NCBI GenBank assembly: GCA_965205225.1
Contig: CBDBFZ010000003.1
Location: 1,984,001 to 2,048,000 of the forward strand
Direction of reading: 5' to 3'
Origin: Litorimonas sp965205225
GTDB lineage: Bacteria; Pseudomonadota; Alphaproteobacteria; Caulobacterales; Maricaulaceae
Length of the DNA stretch: 64,000 nt
In this document: piece after piece, positions 22,418 through 31,738 of the stretch
Position numbering within the stretch: position 1 is the first letter of the stretch
How the letters are laid out: each line of letters begins with the position of its first letter
Notes under the pieces: model-generated
What the model saw: only the letters and a program-made list of their open reading frames with translations
The model's database searches: none
Told to the model about the DNA's origin: nothing
Translations under genes and position numbers: made by a program

Positions 22418-24301
22418 ATGCTTCATATCAATGATCTGACATTCCGAATAGAGGGCCGACCGCTCTTCGAACAGGCGAACCTCACTATAGACCAGGGCCA
22501 GAAAGTCGGGCTGGTTGGACGTAATGGCACCGGAAAATCGACCCTGTTTCGTTTGATAAAGGGTGAGATCGCCCCGGATGACGGATCAATCACCATGCGC
22601 AGCAATATGCGTCTAGGCTGTGTTGATCAGGAAGTTCCGAGCGGACCCGAAAGCCTCATGGAAACCGTTCTAGCGGCGGATACGGAACGGCTCGCTTTAA
22701 TGGCGGAAGCCGAAACGGCGACCGACCCCATGCGCATTGCGCAAATTCATACGCGGTTGGGCGATATCGACGCCTATACGGCAGAAGCACGGGCCGGTTT
22801 GATCCTGTCAGGCCTTGGCTTTGACGGGCCGGACCAGCTGCGTCCTTGCGCAGACTTTTCCGGTGGGTGGAGAATGCGCGTCGCACTGGCCACCATGCTG
22901 TTCGCGCAGCCGGACATACTGCTGCTCGACGAGCCGACCAACTATCTTGACATTGAAGGCGCGCTCTGGCTGGAAACCCATATCCGCAAATATCGCGGAA
23001 CTATCTTCGTGATTTCACACGACCGCGACTTCCTCAACACGGCCGTCACGCACATCGCCCATCTGCAATATGGCAAGATGAAGATGTATTCCGGCAACTA
23101 TGAACAGTTCCAGCGCCGCCTCGCCGAGCGCAACCGGCTGGACATGGCGTTGGTTGCCAAACAGGAGGATGAGCGCCGCAAACTTGAAGCCTTTATCACC
23201 CGGTTCAAGGCAAAGGCCTCCAACGCCAAACAGGCACAAAGTCGGGTGAAGCGTCTGGAAAAGATGGAGCCCATCGCAACATTGGTCAGTGATCCCATCG
23301 CCCCTATCAACCTGAGCGGACCTGAGCACCTGTTATCTCCGCCCATGGTTCGCTTCGATGAGGTCGCTCTGGGATATGGCGAAACGACAGTTCTGAGAAA
23401 CCTCAATGTGACTGTTGATTCTGATGACAGGATCGGCCTTCTGGGACGCAATGGTGAAGGTAAGTCAACCTTCGCCAAGGGGTTACTAGGTATCCTGCAA
23501 GCGCAGGACGGACGTATCCGCGCGCACAGAAAAATGCGGGTCGGTTATTTTGCTCAGCATGAGGTCGATGCTCTCAATGAATCCGCATCTGCCTATGATC
23601 ATGTGGTCAAACTCATGCCTGATGCCACCGAAGCGGAACGCCGCTCCTGTCTGGCGCAATTCGGCCTGGGTGCCAAAAACGCCGAAACGGCCGCCGGTGA
23701 TCTATCCGGCGGAGAAAAGGCACGGTTGATCTTCTCTCTGATCGGGTTTCATAAACCGCATTTGCTGGTACTCGATGAACCCACAAACCATCTCGATATT
23801 GACAGCCGTGAAGAGTTGGTACGTGCGCTGAACGACTATTCGGGCGCTGTGCTGTTGATCAGTCACGACCGGGCCCTCTTGCAAGCCACAACCGAACGTC
23901 TTTGGATGGTCGGCGATGGAACCGTCACGCCGTATGACGGCACGCTGGACGATTACAGGAACATGCAGGTTGAACGCGTGCGACCTAGCAAAAAACCAAA
24001 GGTCGATACCGGCCCCTCCAAAGCAGAGGAACGCAAAGCGCGAGCTGATGCTCGCAAAGCGCTCGCTCCGCTGAAGAAAAAAGCTGCAACTTTCGAGAGA
24101 GATCTTGAGAAATACAATGCAGCTATAAAGCGGCTCGACATAAAACTGACCGAGCCAGGTCTTTTCGAGCGCGACCCGGATGGAGCCACACATCTCGGAC
24201 AGGACAGAGCACGCACTGTCGATTTGATCGATACACTGGAAAATCAGTGGCTTGAGGCGCTTACAGACTACGAAACCGCGAAAAAAGACGCGGATTTTTA
24301 A
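22418..24301 (+). CDS. ABC-F family ATPase (YheS/Uup-like)
   Basis: A 627-residue cytoplasmic protein with two ATP-binding domains and no membrane segments, the layout of ribosome-associated ABC-F translation factors. Domain 1: Walker A GRNGTGKST (about 36-44), signature FSGGWRMRVALA, Walker B LLLDEPTNYLD. A basic linker with KQEDERRKLEAFITRFKAKASNAKQAQSRVKRLEKM follows in pieces. Domain 2: GRNGEGKST, LSGGEKARL, LVLDEPTNHLD. A charged coiled-coil tail (about 530-625) resembles the Uup C-terminal domain. It is probably a housekeeping translation factor rather than a resistance gene. Confidence 0.93.
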   Translation: MLHINDLTFRIEGRPLFEQANLTIDQGQKVGLVGRNGTGKSTLFRLIKGEIAPDDGSITMRSNMRLGCVDQEVPSGPESLMETVLAADTERLALMAEAETATDPMRIAQIHTRLGDIDAYTAEARAGLILSGLGFDGPDQLRPCADFSGGWRMRVALATMLFAQPDILLLDEPTNYLDIEGALWLETHIRKYRGTIFVISHDRDFLNTAVTHIAHLQYGKMKMYSGNYEQFQRRLAERNRLDMALVAKQEDERRKLEAFITRFKAKASNAKQAQSRVKRLEKMEPIATLVSDPIAPINLSGPEHLLSPPMVRFDEVALGYGETTVLRNLNVTVDSDDRIGLLGRNGEGKSTFAKGLLGILQAQDGRIRAHRKMRVGYFAQHEVDALNESASAYDHVVKLMPDATEAERRSCLAQFGLGAKNAETAAGDLSGGEKARLIFSLIGFHKPHLLVLDEPTNHLDIDSREELVRALNDYSGAVLLISHDRALLQATTERLWMVGDGTVTPYDGTLDDYRNMQVERVRPSKKPKVDTGPSKAEERKARADARKALAPLKKKAATFERDLEKYNAAIKRLDIKLTEPGLFERDPDGATHLGQDRARTVDLIDTLENQWLEALTDYETAKKDADF

Positions 24302-24691
24302 CAAACCGTGATCTTGATCTCCTCGTTATTGTGGTCTTGTTTCTCCTGAAACCAATCGTGCCCGCATTTCGCCTCATTTTCGGCAATAATCGAACTCTAC
24401 TGAGTGGCCGCGTGAGAATGAGGACGGGATATGTTCCAGCAGAGACTGATCCGTGATGAAGACGTCCTCATAATGCTCGAGGCACTGGCTTTTCTGATTC
24501 GGTAATCAGATCCGCCTGCCCGGCCACCTGTCCCCCTCACATCTGCGCAAGAATCAGGACCTTGACACATTCTCCACGTATCTGCACCATTACGAAATCA
24601 AACAGCGCAAATGCGAAGCGGACGGTGTTCCGTTTGACCCTGACGGACCGTTACGGGTTCCCAATTCGTCCAAATCGTCTATTAGCAGGCC
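24302..24691. other. gene-free region upstream of sdaA
   Basis: About 390 bases with no recognisable gene. One plus-strand frame from about 24530 reads YLHHYEIKQRKCEADGV and FDPDGPLRVPN, which has coding character but no start and no family I recognise. It may be a remnant. No terminator follows the ABC-F gene that I can see. Confidence 0.3.
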
Positions 24692-26038
24692 ATGCTGTCC
24701 GTGCTCGACATATTCCGGATTGGTGTGGGGCCGTCCTCTTCCCACACGGTGGGCCCGATGCGTATCGCGGCGTGCTATCGCCGCCGCCTGACAAAGAAGG
24801 CATTCACTCCCGACCGGATCGAGATGGTGTTTCGCGGCAGTCTTGCGTTCACCGGCGACGGACATGGCACGTTCCGCGCGGCCAAACTTGGCTTTCTCGG
24901 CTTCGTGCCAGAGACGATTGACATGACCAAGGCTGAAGCCGCACTGAACGAAATGGAAAAAACGGGGCGCGTGCCAGATGGGCCGCAGGTCATTGTCACG
25001 GTCGATTACGAAACTCCGACCCGGCTGCATCCCAATGAAATGGTCATGATCGCTTGGTCGAGAGACAAAAAACTTGACAACTGCACCTATTATTCAACCG
25101 GCGGCGGCTTCATCGCCAGTCACGCTCAGCTCTCAAGGCCCGTAAAGGATGATTTGGTCCGTGTAGGTGACGCGAGTCCCTATAGGTTCAGCTCGGCTGA
25201 GGAATTGCTCACAATTTGCGAGCAGGAAACCCTGCCCATCGCACAGATCATCCTCGCCAATGAAGACGCTAAACGTCCACGCGAAAGAACGCTCGCCCGG
25301 ATCGACCACGTCGCCGCCGTGATGATGCAGAGCGTCGATCGCGGCCTCTCGGCGTCCGGTCTTTTGCCCGGCTCGCTTAAAGTGCAGCGCCGCGCCTACA
25401 AACTGTGGCAAAAACTCACCTCTGCCCCGCCCAATGAACGCGAAGCTCTGTTCGACTGGCTCAATGTCTACGCAATGGCGGTGAATGAAGAGAACGCCGC
25501 GGGCGGTCAGGTCGTGACCGCGCCGACCAACGGTGCCGCCGGGATTATCCCGTCCATCATCCGCCATTATTGTCATAATGAAGACGGCACGCGGCAAACC
25601 GAACAGACACGGCGCTTTCTGCTGACCGCGGGCGGAATTGGACTACTCTACAAGCAGCGCGCGTCCATTAGCGGTGCGGAGATGGGCTGTCAGGGTGAAG
25701 TTGGCGTCGCCTGTTCCATGGCGGCGGGCGGGCTCTGCGCGGTCTGGGGTGGCAGCCCCGAACAGGTCGCCAGTGCGGCGGAAATCGGCATGGAGCATAA
25801 TCTCGGCTTGACCTGCGATCCGGTCGGCGGGCTGGTCCAGATCCCCTGTATCGAGCGCAACGCCATAGGCGCGGTCAAAGCCGCCAACGCCGCCCGCCTC
25901 GCCCTCCACGCCCCCGGCCAGATGATCGTCAGTCTCGACGCCGTCATTGAGACGATGCGGCAGACGGGACTGGATATGAGTAGCAAATATAAAGAAACCA
26001 GCCAAGGCGGACTGGCGGTAAATGTGATTGAGTGTTGA
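24692..26038 (+). CDS. sdaA: L-serine ammonia-lyase
   Basis: A 448-residue iron-sulfur enzyme that deaminates L-serine to pyruvate. The N-terminal beta domain opens with the family hallmark IGVGPSSSHTVGPM. The C-terminal alpha domain has the cysteines expected to ligate the [4Fe-4S] cluster, in MGCQGEVGVACSMAAGG and LTCDPVGGLVQIPCIERN. This is the single-chain type (TIGR00720), full length. The ATG at 24692 places the hallmark near residue 10 as in other members. It is monocistronic as far as visible. Confidence 0.96.
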   Translation: MLSVLDIFRIGVGPSSSHTVGPMRIAACYRRRLTKKAFTPDRIEMVFRGSLAFTGDGHGTFRAAKLGFLGFVPETIDMTKAEAALNEMEKTGRVPDGPQVIVTVDYETPTRLHPNEMVMIAWSRDKKLDNCTYYSTGGGFIASHAQLSRPVKDDLVRVGDASPYRFSSAEELLTICEQETLPIAQIILANEDAKRPRERTLARIDHVAAVMMQSVDRGLSASGLLPGSLKVQRRAYKLWQKLTSAPPNEREALFDWLNVYAMAVNEENAAGGQVVTAPTNGAAGIIPSIIRHYCHNEDGTRQTEQTRRFLLTAGGIGLLYKQRASISGAEMGCQGEVGVACSMAAGGLCAVWGGSPEQVASAAEIGMEHNLGLTCDPVGGLVQIPCIERNAIGAVKAANAARLALHAPGQMIVSLDAVIETMRQTGLDMSSKYKETSQGGLAVNVIEC

Positions 26039-26067
26039 GCTTGAATAAACGCGCTGTGATCATGGCA

Positions 26068-26486
26068 TCAAGACACAACCCGGCACAGCCTTGCAAAATG
26101 ATCGTCCCAGCCAACATCGTGATGACCCGCTTGCAGAAATCCGTCTACCGCTTTCTTGAACCCGCTATGTTTCAGGTAAAGAAGCATCACTCCCTTCATA
26201 GGCGCCAACACCCAGCGGCACGTCATCTCGACTCCTTTCAGATCCTGATGCGTGAACGTATGAACGAGCGTCTGGGGTGGATCAAACTCGGCAATTTCAC
26301 CCCAGCATAACCGCGTCTCCTTCTTACCAAGCGTATTGGTGACGACTGCGTAGACCCCACTGGCTTCAAGATCAAATTCCCCTTCGTGGAACCAGATGGC
26401 CAGGCGGTCTTTCTCTGTCAAAATTTCCACACATGTTTAGGCGGCGCTTTGAGTATGATCGTTTTTTAAAGGATCAGACGAGTCAT
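26068..26486 (-). pseudogene. SRPBCC/AHSA1-domain protein, frameshifted
   Basis: The minus strand encodes an Activator-of-Hsp90-ATPase-like START fold: LTEKDRLAIWFHEGEFDLEA, EIAEFDPPQTLVHTFTH, CRWVLAPMKG, LKHSGFKKAVDGF and GWDDHFARL. The N-terminal strand (KTIILKAPPKHVW) is present but in another frame; one missing G at the Trp-Glu boundary explains it. An in-frame TAA lies between the likely ATG (26486) and that strand. A shortened 120-residue product from the GTG at 26430 is open but would lack the first strand. Function in this family is diverse. Confidence 0.7.
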
Positions 26487-26519
26487 GAAAGTCTTTCTCT
26501 ACAGCATCTATAGCTGTTT

Positions 26520-26683
26520 TCAGATCAGTTCCCAAAGCGCGTCCAGTGGAATTACACTGTCCCACTTATTCTGCGTGGTGCCATATGGCAGATCGCAAAG
26601 GATGAGATCGACTGACTGATTAGGCAATCAGCCATTACGTCGAGACAATCTCCTTGGTGAATTTTACCGCCGAGATATCTCAT
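26520..26683 (-). pseudogene. adenine-specific DNA methyltransferase N-terminal remnant
   Basis: Starts with an ATG overlapping the stop of the upstream ribbon-helix-helix gene (ATGA). It reads KIHQGDCLDVMAD, then after a one-base frame change VDLILCDLPYGTTQNKWDSV and LDALWE, then TGA. DLPYG is the catalytic motif IV (usually D/N-P-P-Y) of phage-type N6-adenine or N4-cytosine methyltransferases, and IHQGDCLDVM is the family's usual start. Everything after about 50 codons is lost. Likely a phage or orphan methylase relic. Confidence 0.75.
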
Positions 26684-26886
26684 CGCTTGGGTTTTCCGAA
26701 CGAAGCGCCGCCAGCCTCTGCCGTTGCTAGGCGAGGCACTTCTTCCCGCTCTTGGGACGCTAGGAATTTCACGATGGCCTGCCTTCCAACCCACGCAATC
26801 GAGCGGTCAGTTCTCGCCGCAACTTCAATGAGCGCTTCGTATTCTTTGTCTTCAAGATTGACTGTAACTCGATTCTTAGCTGCCAT
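26680..26886 (-). CDS. ribbon-helix-helix DNA-binding protein
   Basis: A 68-residue basic protein. NRVTVNLEDKEYEALIEVA forms the beta-strand and first helix of the MetJ/Arc fold, and DRSIAWVGRQAIVKFL forms the second helix, as in CopG-type repressors. The ATG at 26886 is preceded by AGGGGAG at good spacing; longer frames upstream lack such support. Its stop overlaps the ATG of the methyltransferase remnant, so they were co-translated. Two TGCAGCAT direct repeats sit immediately upstream and may be its operator. Possibly an antitoxin or a regulator of the methylase; no toxin is adjacent. Confidence 0.75.
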   Translation of the reverse strand: MAAKNRVTVNLEDKEYEALIEVAARTDRSIAWVGRQAIVKFLASQEREEVPRLATAEAGGASFGKPKR

Positions 26887-26900
26887 CGCCACTCCCCTTT

Positions 26901-26920
26901 TGCAGCATCTTGCAGCATTC
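26901..26920. promoter_or_regulatory. tandem TGCAGCAT repeats upstream of RHH gene
   Basis: TGCAGCAT occurs twice exactly ten bases apart (26901 and 26911), about one helical turn, 15 bases upstream of the ribbon-helix-helix start codon. Direct repeats at one-turn spacing are common in RHH operators, so autoregulation is likely but unproven. Confidence 0.5.
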
Positions 26921-26964
26921 TGAGGCACTTTTGCAATGAGAAAGAACATATGGGGAACATACAC

Positions 26965-26978
26965 GATCCATATGGATC
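26965..26978. promoter_or_regulatory. 14-base palindrome GATCCATATGGATC
   Basis: A perfect inverted repeat about 80 bases upstream of the RHH gene, in a region with another CATATGG at 26948. It could be a second operator or a restriction/methylation target site. Nothing else supports a role. Confidence 0.35.
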
Positions 26979-27420
26979 TGAGCAAGTCCCCAGATCGCGC
27001 CGCGCAGGGGGTGTCACAGTAGGCAACCCGATGTTGGCTATTGGGTACCCATTCCATAACAAATTACGAAAACCGACGGCCACAATTTGTCCGTAACCAA
27101 TAACTAATGATGCGCTCAAATGCCTCGCTGCGCTACGAATACATTGAAATTTAAAGATTTTCAACTGAGTTCAGTCGGGCAAATTTTCTGGTCATGGACG
27201 CGCAATGAGAAACGGGCTGGACCCGACACACTGTTCGCATGCCGAAGCTGATAACAGGCAAAGCCAAACCTGGCGTCTTAGGGCTGGCGCAGCATGCCAA
27301 TGAAACGGTTCGCCGTTTTTGGTTAAAATCCTGTTTATGGGCTGTGCCGATGATCTTCCAGTCGTCGAGATTGCCATCCTGCATCCGCGTGAAACTGGCC
27401 TACTGACCTTCCACATCTGT
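26979..27420. other. gene-free region with a TTCG-loop hairpin
   Basis: About 440 bases with no convincing gene. At 27303-27320 a six-base stem (AAACGG / CCGTTT) closes a TTCG loop and ends in a T-run on the plus strand, so it could terminate an unseen plus-strand transcript. The sequence near 27300-27420 may be the decayed 3' end of the thioesterase gene to its right. Confidence 0.35.
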
Positions 27421-27722
27421 GTCCGATTTGAACTATGCGCAGCCCTGCCGTAACGGGTTCCGGAAATGTGAGGGGTAAAATAGCTGCAAGCCGTTTCAAC
27501 GACGAGGCTAATGGTCTCGCTCTCTCAAATCCTCAGCAATCCATTATCGATCAGCCACCGGTTCACAACTGTGTCGAAATATTCGTAATAGACCGCATTA
27601 TTAATGTGGCCGTAGACGTCATTATCATTCCAACGCGTCGGAAACTTCAGGCCACAGGCGTAATCGGCGCGTGTTTCCAGCTGCAGTCTCCCCGGGACTT
27701 TATTTTCAGAGGTGCGTCTCAC
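27421..27722 (-). pseudogene. acyl-CoA thioesterase (hotdog fold) remnant
   Basis: The N-terminal part is clear: LKFPTRWNDNDVYGHINNAVY followed by YEYFDTVVNRWLIDNG is the 4-hydroxybenzoyl-CoA thioesterase signature including the catalytic Asp (NDNDVYGH). A stop then intervenes, and later family blocks appear in other frames (VVETACSYFTP, LTFPEPVTAGLRI). The gene therefore carries several frame breaks. Its start overlaps the end of the alcohol dehydrogenase gene by four bases, so it was the third gene of that operon. Confidence 0.75.
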
Positions 27723-28855
27723 GCGATGGTTTCGTAAATTCTGACAATGTCGGCGCGGGTCATCTCGCGCGGATTATTCCGCAGGACACGATCCTTCAGG
27801 ATCGCGTCGTCTGCCAGCATCGGGATTGCATCTTCGTTGATATTCACATCGCGCAACCGCCGGGCCACGCGAACATCGTCCTGAAGGCGAAGAATGTCGT
27901 CAATGAGCGCGCCCGGCGTGTCGCCGACCCCCAGATCGGTCGCGATTTCACTGTACCATGTTTTGGCGCGGTCTTTCTGTGCGTTGAACTTCAACACCTC
28001 GACCATGACTAGGGAGTTGGAAAGGCCGTGCGGAACATGAAAGAACCCACCCAGCGGATAGGCAAGGCCGTGCACGGCACCGACAGGGGCATTGCTGAAC
28101 GCCTGCCCGGCCAGCATGGCTCCGATCAGCATATCTTCGCGGGCTTCAATATCGCCGGGCGAATTTACCGCCCGGCCAATGGCGCGGGTGAGTTTGCGCA
28201 GAGCGGACAGGCTGAGCGCATCGCTAATCGGGTTCTTGCGGTGGACCGAGGTATAGCCCTCAATCGCATGTACCATTGCATCGATACCCGTGGCTGCCGT
28301 GATGTGGCCGGGAAGATCCAGCGTCAGGTCGGCATCGAGAAGAACTCTGTCAGCATAGAGCGGATCGGATACGACAGCATTCTTGGATCCTTTGTCGGTG
28401 GTGATGATCGCGACATTGGTCACCTCCGATCCGGTGCCAGATGTAGTGGGGATCAGCAGCAAGGGCAGTCGAGATCCCTGCACGATATCGACTCCGTATA
28501 TATCGGGCAGGGTGATATCATTGTCAGCAAGAAAGGCGATGAGTTTAGCCGTATCCATCGGGGATCCACCGCCAAATCCGATGACGAGGCCGGCCCCGAA
28601 TTGTTGTACAGCATCTGCCCCTGTGATCACCACATTTTCGGGCGGATCGGCGGCAACATCGTCGAAAATCATCACCTGATAGCCTGCGTCCCGGAGTGCG
28701 GCGAGTCCGGCATCGAGCAGACCAAGCGAGCGCACGCCCTGATCAGTGATGACAGCGATACGTTTGTTGCGCGGCAGATCCGCGACGTGAGCGTCAAGAC
28801 GCGCTGTGCCGCCACGTTCAATGCGAATGTCCGAGACGGTTCTGAAACTATGCAT
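27719..28855 (-). CDS. iron-containing alcohol dehydrogenase
   Basis: A 378-residue group III (Fe-ADH) NAD(P)-dependent dehydrogenase. The nucleotide-binding GFGGGSPMDTAKL, the TSGTGSEVTNVA loop and the metal-binding region MVHAIEGYTS, with GAVHGLAYPLGGFFHVPHG (ligand histidines), are all present. The ATG at 28855 is preferred over the in-frame start at 28918: it gives the usual family N-terminus (RIERGGTARL soon after the start), and it overlaps the natural end of the TIGR03084 gene. Substrate is unknown. It is the only unbroken gene of a three-gene operon. Confidence 0.9.
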   Translation of the reverse strand: MHSFRTVSDIRIERGGTARLDAHVADLPRNKRIAVITDQGVRSLGLLDAGLAALRDAGYQVMIFDDVAADPPENVVITGADAVQQFGAGLVIGFGGGSPMDTAKLIAFLADNDITLPDIYGVDIVQGSRLPLLLIPTTSGTGSEVTNVAIITTDKGSKNAVVSDPLYADRVLLDADLTLDLPGHITAATGIDAMVHAIEGYTSVHRKNPISDALSLSALRKLTRAIGRAVNSPGDIEAREDMLIGAMLAGQAFSNAPVGAVHGLAYPLGGFFHVPHGLSNSLVMVEVLKFNAQKDRAKTWYSEIATDLGVGDTPGALIDDILRLQDDVRVARRLRDVNINEDAIPMLADDAILKDRVLRNNPREMTRADIVRIYETIA

Positions 28856-29636
28856 CAATGCGTCTCCTCGTTCCGATACCGGGTGGTGTCTCTGGCGGGC
28901 CAGCAAAACATTGGGCAATGCGCATCCAGTGTTTTGCGGTGTCTACCACAGTTTTCAGGTCAATATCACCGTCACCAATATTGCGGCATTGAGTGACGAC
29001 TTGGCAGAAACTTTCCGCCGATCCATCAATGCGGTTGCTGTACTGCGCTTCATTCCATTCCTAGATCGCACCACTCGGCGTGGTAAGATAGACATAGAGC
29101 TTTGGCTTGGGTGGTTCCAAACCATTGACCCGGAAACTCCAAGAATAGGTCGTCACCCCAATATGGGCGACATTCTTCAACCGGTCACCATTGTTCCGGC
29201 CTATACCTAGAACATCATAGATTGCCTGCGCATGGGCCCAATGTTCCATCTGCCGGGCGATGATACAAGACTGAGCGGACATGTCAGGCCCGAACCATTT
29301 CACGCTTATGCCAGGATCCGCTGTCGTAAAGCGAGCCGCCATGTCTGGGTAGAGATCCCGCCACGCGCGATAGGTTTCCGAGGTCGATGTTTCGCCAAAC
29401 CAGGCGCGCTGCAATTCTCGGTGCCCTTTCGCCATGTCGGGCAGGATCCGGGCGCAGAACGCTGCAAACACTTTGGCGCCCTCAGCGGCGATGTTGAACA
29501 GGTGGAGATGTTCGACGATGTCGCCGATTGTCCACGCCTTGAAAGCCGTCTCGCGATCAAAGTCAGCATCAGAGAGATTCGAGAGCAGAGCGTCGATCAC
29601 ACTGCATTCTTCGCTGAAGTCGTGGGGCGCCTGCAT
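28848..29636 (-). pseudogene. TIGR03084 family protein with in-frame amber stop
   Basis: The first 191 codons match this DinB/maleylpyruvate-isomerase-like family: TIGDIVEHLHLFNIAAEGAKV, WFGPDMSAQSCIIARQMEHWAHAQ, HIGVTTYSWSFRVNGLEPP. A TAG (29061-29063) stands exactly where a conserved Trp follows PSG. The frame then continues for 70 codons with family sequence (ESFCQVVTQCRN, KHWMRIAQCFAGPP) to a stop at 28848. The C-terminal part is well kept, so the lesion looks recent. The natural stop overlaps the alcohol dehydrogenase ATG. In-frame sequence extends upstream to 29696. Function is unknown. Confidence 0.82.
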
Positions 29637-29832
29637 ATGGCGTGTGTCGCAAGTGGGCCTTGGCAGGTCAATCACAATGCCGGCCCCATCCACCATGTGT
29701 GACTATCCATCCGGGCACCCTATGTGATAATCTTTCCGGGCGAGTAAATTCTTGTAAAGGAAGACCGAATCCCCACATCCAATTCCTGTCGGCTCAGCTT
29801 CGTTTGCCGGAATTGTCTTTCAAGGATCGCCC

Positions 29833-30438
29833 ATGGTTGGCCCATCCGTTTCGCCCGAGATTGATCGGTTGATCACGTTGCTGGCGAAACTGCCGGGACT
29901 CGGCCCGCGCTCGGCGCGCCGGGCCGCCTTGCATCTTCTCAAGGCTCCGGATCGCCTGATGACGCCCTTGGCGACAGCAATGAATATAGCTGCGGAGCGC
30001 ATTTCGACCTGTTCGATTTGTGCCAATGTGGATGCGTCCGACCCCTGTCACATCTGCCAAGCGCAGGGACGTGACAGCACATTGATCTGCGTGGTTCAGG
30101 ATGTATCAGATCTTTGGGCTATGGAGAGAGCCGGAGCATTCCGCGGCACTTATCATGTGCTCGGCGGAACACTGTCGGCGCTGGACGGCATCCGGCCTGA
30201 AGACCTCAATATTGCGTCTCTGATCGACCGTGTCGATGCGGGCGAGATCGAGGAAGTCATTCTGGCGATGAATGCGACCGTGGATGGGCAGACGATGGCG
30301 CACTATATTACCGAACATCTGGAAAAGACGGGTGTACCCGTCACGCGTCTGGCGCATGGCGTCCCGATTGGTGGCGAACTGGGCTATTTGGATGACGGCA
30401 CGATTGCTGCCGCGATGAAAAGCCGCCGTTTGCTCTGA
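29833..30438 (+). CDS. recR: recombination protein RecR
   Basis: A 201-residue protein that works with RecF and RecO to load RecA at single-strand gaps. A helix-hairpin-helix lies near the start (LAKLPGLGPRSARRAALHLL). A four-cysteine zinc finger (CSICANVDASDPCHIC) and a Toprim domain (LICVVQDVSDLWAMER to the end, with THYLSGVL-like TYHVLGGTLSALDGI) follow. Full length. dnaX and the YbaB gene, often upstream of recR, are not in this window. Its 3' neighbour is a membrane-protein gene wrecked by nested IS elements. Confidence 0.97.
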   Translation: MVGPSVSPEIDRLITLLAKLPGLGPRSARRAALHLLKAPDRLMTPLATAMNIAAERISTCSICANVDASDPCHICQAQGRDSTLICVVQDVSDLWAMERAGAFRGTYHVLGGTLSALDGIRPEDLNIASLIDRVDAGEIEEVILAMNATVDGQTMAHYITEHLEKTGVPVTRLAHGVPIGGELGYLDDGTIAAAMKSRRLL

Positions 30439-30494
30439 ACAGTCTAGCCCTTACGCCGATGTCTTACTGCACTGAGCAGAGCGGGGAGGGCGCC

Positions 30495-30613
30495 ATGACA
30501 ACTATAATTGAAGGGAAGATCTGGTCCTACATTCTGGAATGTCCGTCGGTCATCTTTCTTATTGTCATCAATCTCATTCCGCTCATCGGCGTAGTCGCTT
30601 TCGGTTGGAATGT
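30495..30613 (+). pseudogene. DUF6498 membrane protein, 5' part
   Basis: Starts at an ATG after GGGGAGGG and reads ILECPSVIFLIVINLIPLIG then VVAFGWN, the first membrane segment of the DUF6498 family. It is interrupted after 39 codons by IS copy 2. Joining it across the element through the ATGT duplication gives an in-frame FGWNVGFLMLIYWMETVIIG, which proves the insertion point. Confidence 0.8.
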
Positions 30614-31738
30614 GGAGGCCTCTAAGAACCGTACATTTTGTGGTATGATCTGATTTACTGGTTGTGGGAGGATTTTATGATGCACGCGCCTGGATTGTTT
30701 GACTTGTCGGATCATCTTGCTCGCTTATCGGCGACAGGTGATCCGCTTGAAGCGCTGGAGCGTCATGTGGACTTTGAGGCTTTCCGAACTGTTCTGATGG
30801 AAGCCCTCGGTTATGGTGTTCGCGCCAAGGGCGGTCGGCCACCCTATGATCCGGTCACGATGTTCAAGGTGCTTGTTCTGGCGTCGATGCACAATCTGAG
30901 TGATGAACGGATGGAATTTCTGATCCGGGATCGTTTAAGTTGGTTGCGGTTTCTGAGGTTTCAGATCGGTGAACCGACCCCGGACCAAAAGACGATTTGG
31001 CTGTTGCGTGAAAAGCTGACCCAGGAAAAGCTGACCCAGTCTGGTGCTTTCAAATCTCTGTTTGCCGCTTTTGAAGAGCAACTCTGCAAGCGCGGCTACA
31101 AACCCACGGGAGGTCAGATCGTGGATGCCACTTTGGTGTCAGCGCCGCGCCAACGGATGAAGAAAGAAGAGAAAGAGCGGGCCAGGGCGGGTGAAAGCGC
31201 GTCCGCTATCTGGCGCGGGCGATCCTGCCAGGGCCGCACAGAAAGACACCGACGCACGAGCGGTGGTCAGCTATTCCAGGGCGCGAAAGACCGCAGAAGG
31301 GGAACAGGACGCAGGCCTTGTCGACATTTCCATCCCTCACTTTGGGTACAAGAACCACATCAGTATTGACCGGAAATGGCGCTTTGTCCGGGGAGAGACC
31401 TGCACCCATGCGGCCCGCTATGATGGGCACGAACTGGCATCGGTTCTGGATGCCACCAACAGCTCAAAGTCTGTTTGGGCGGATACAGCTTATCGCTCAG
31501 CCAGAAACGAAGCCTGGCTGAAAGCGCAGGGCTATCGTTCAAACATCCATCGAAAGAAGCCCCGCGGTAAACCGATGGCAAAGCACATTCGGCGCGGCAA
31601 TGCGACCCGCTCCTCCATCCGTGCCTGTGTTGAACATGTCTTCGGATATGAGAAAGGGCCGATGGCGATCACGATCCGCTCAATCGGCCAGGCGCTCAAT
31701 CGGCCAGGGCCGCTGGCCGGATCACCATGGCCAAGCTA

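Noticed and set aside
26680..26886. RHH protein as the antitoxin of a toxin-antitoxin pair
   Set aside because: The coupled gene reads as a DNA methyltransferase remnant, not a toxin, and no toxin-like ORF lies on the other side.
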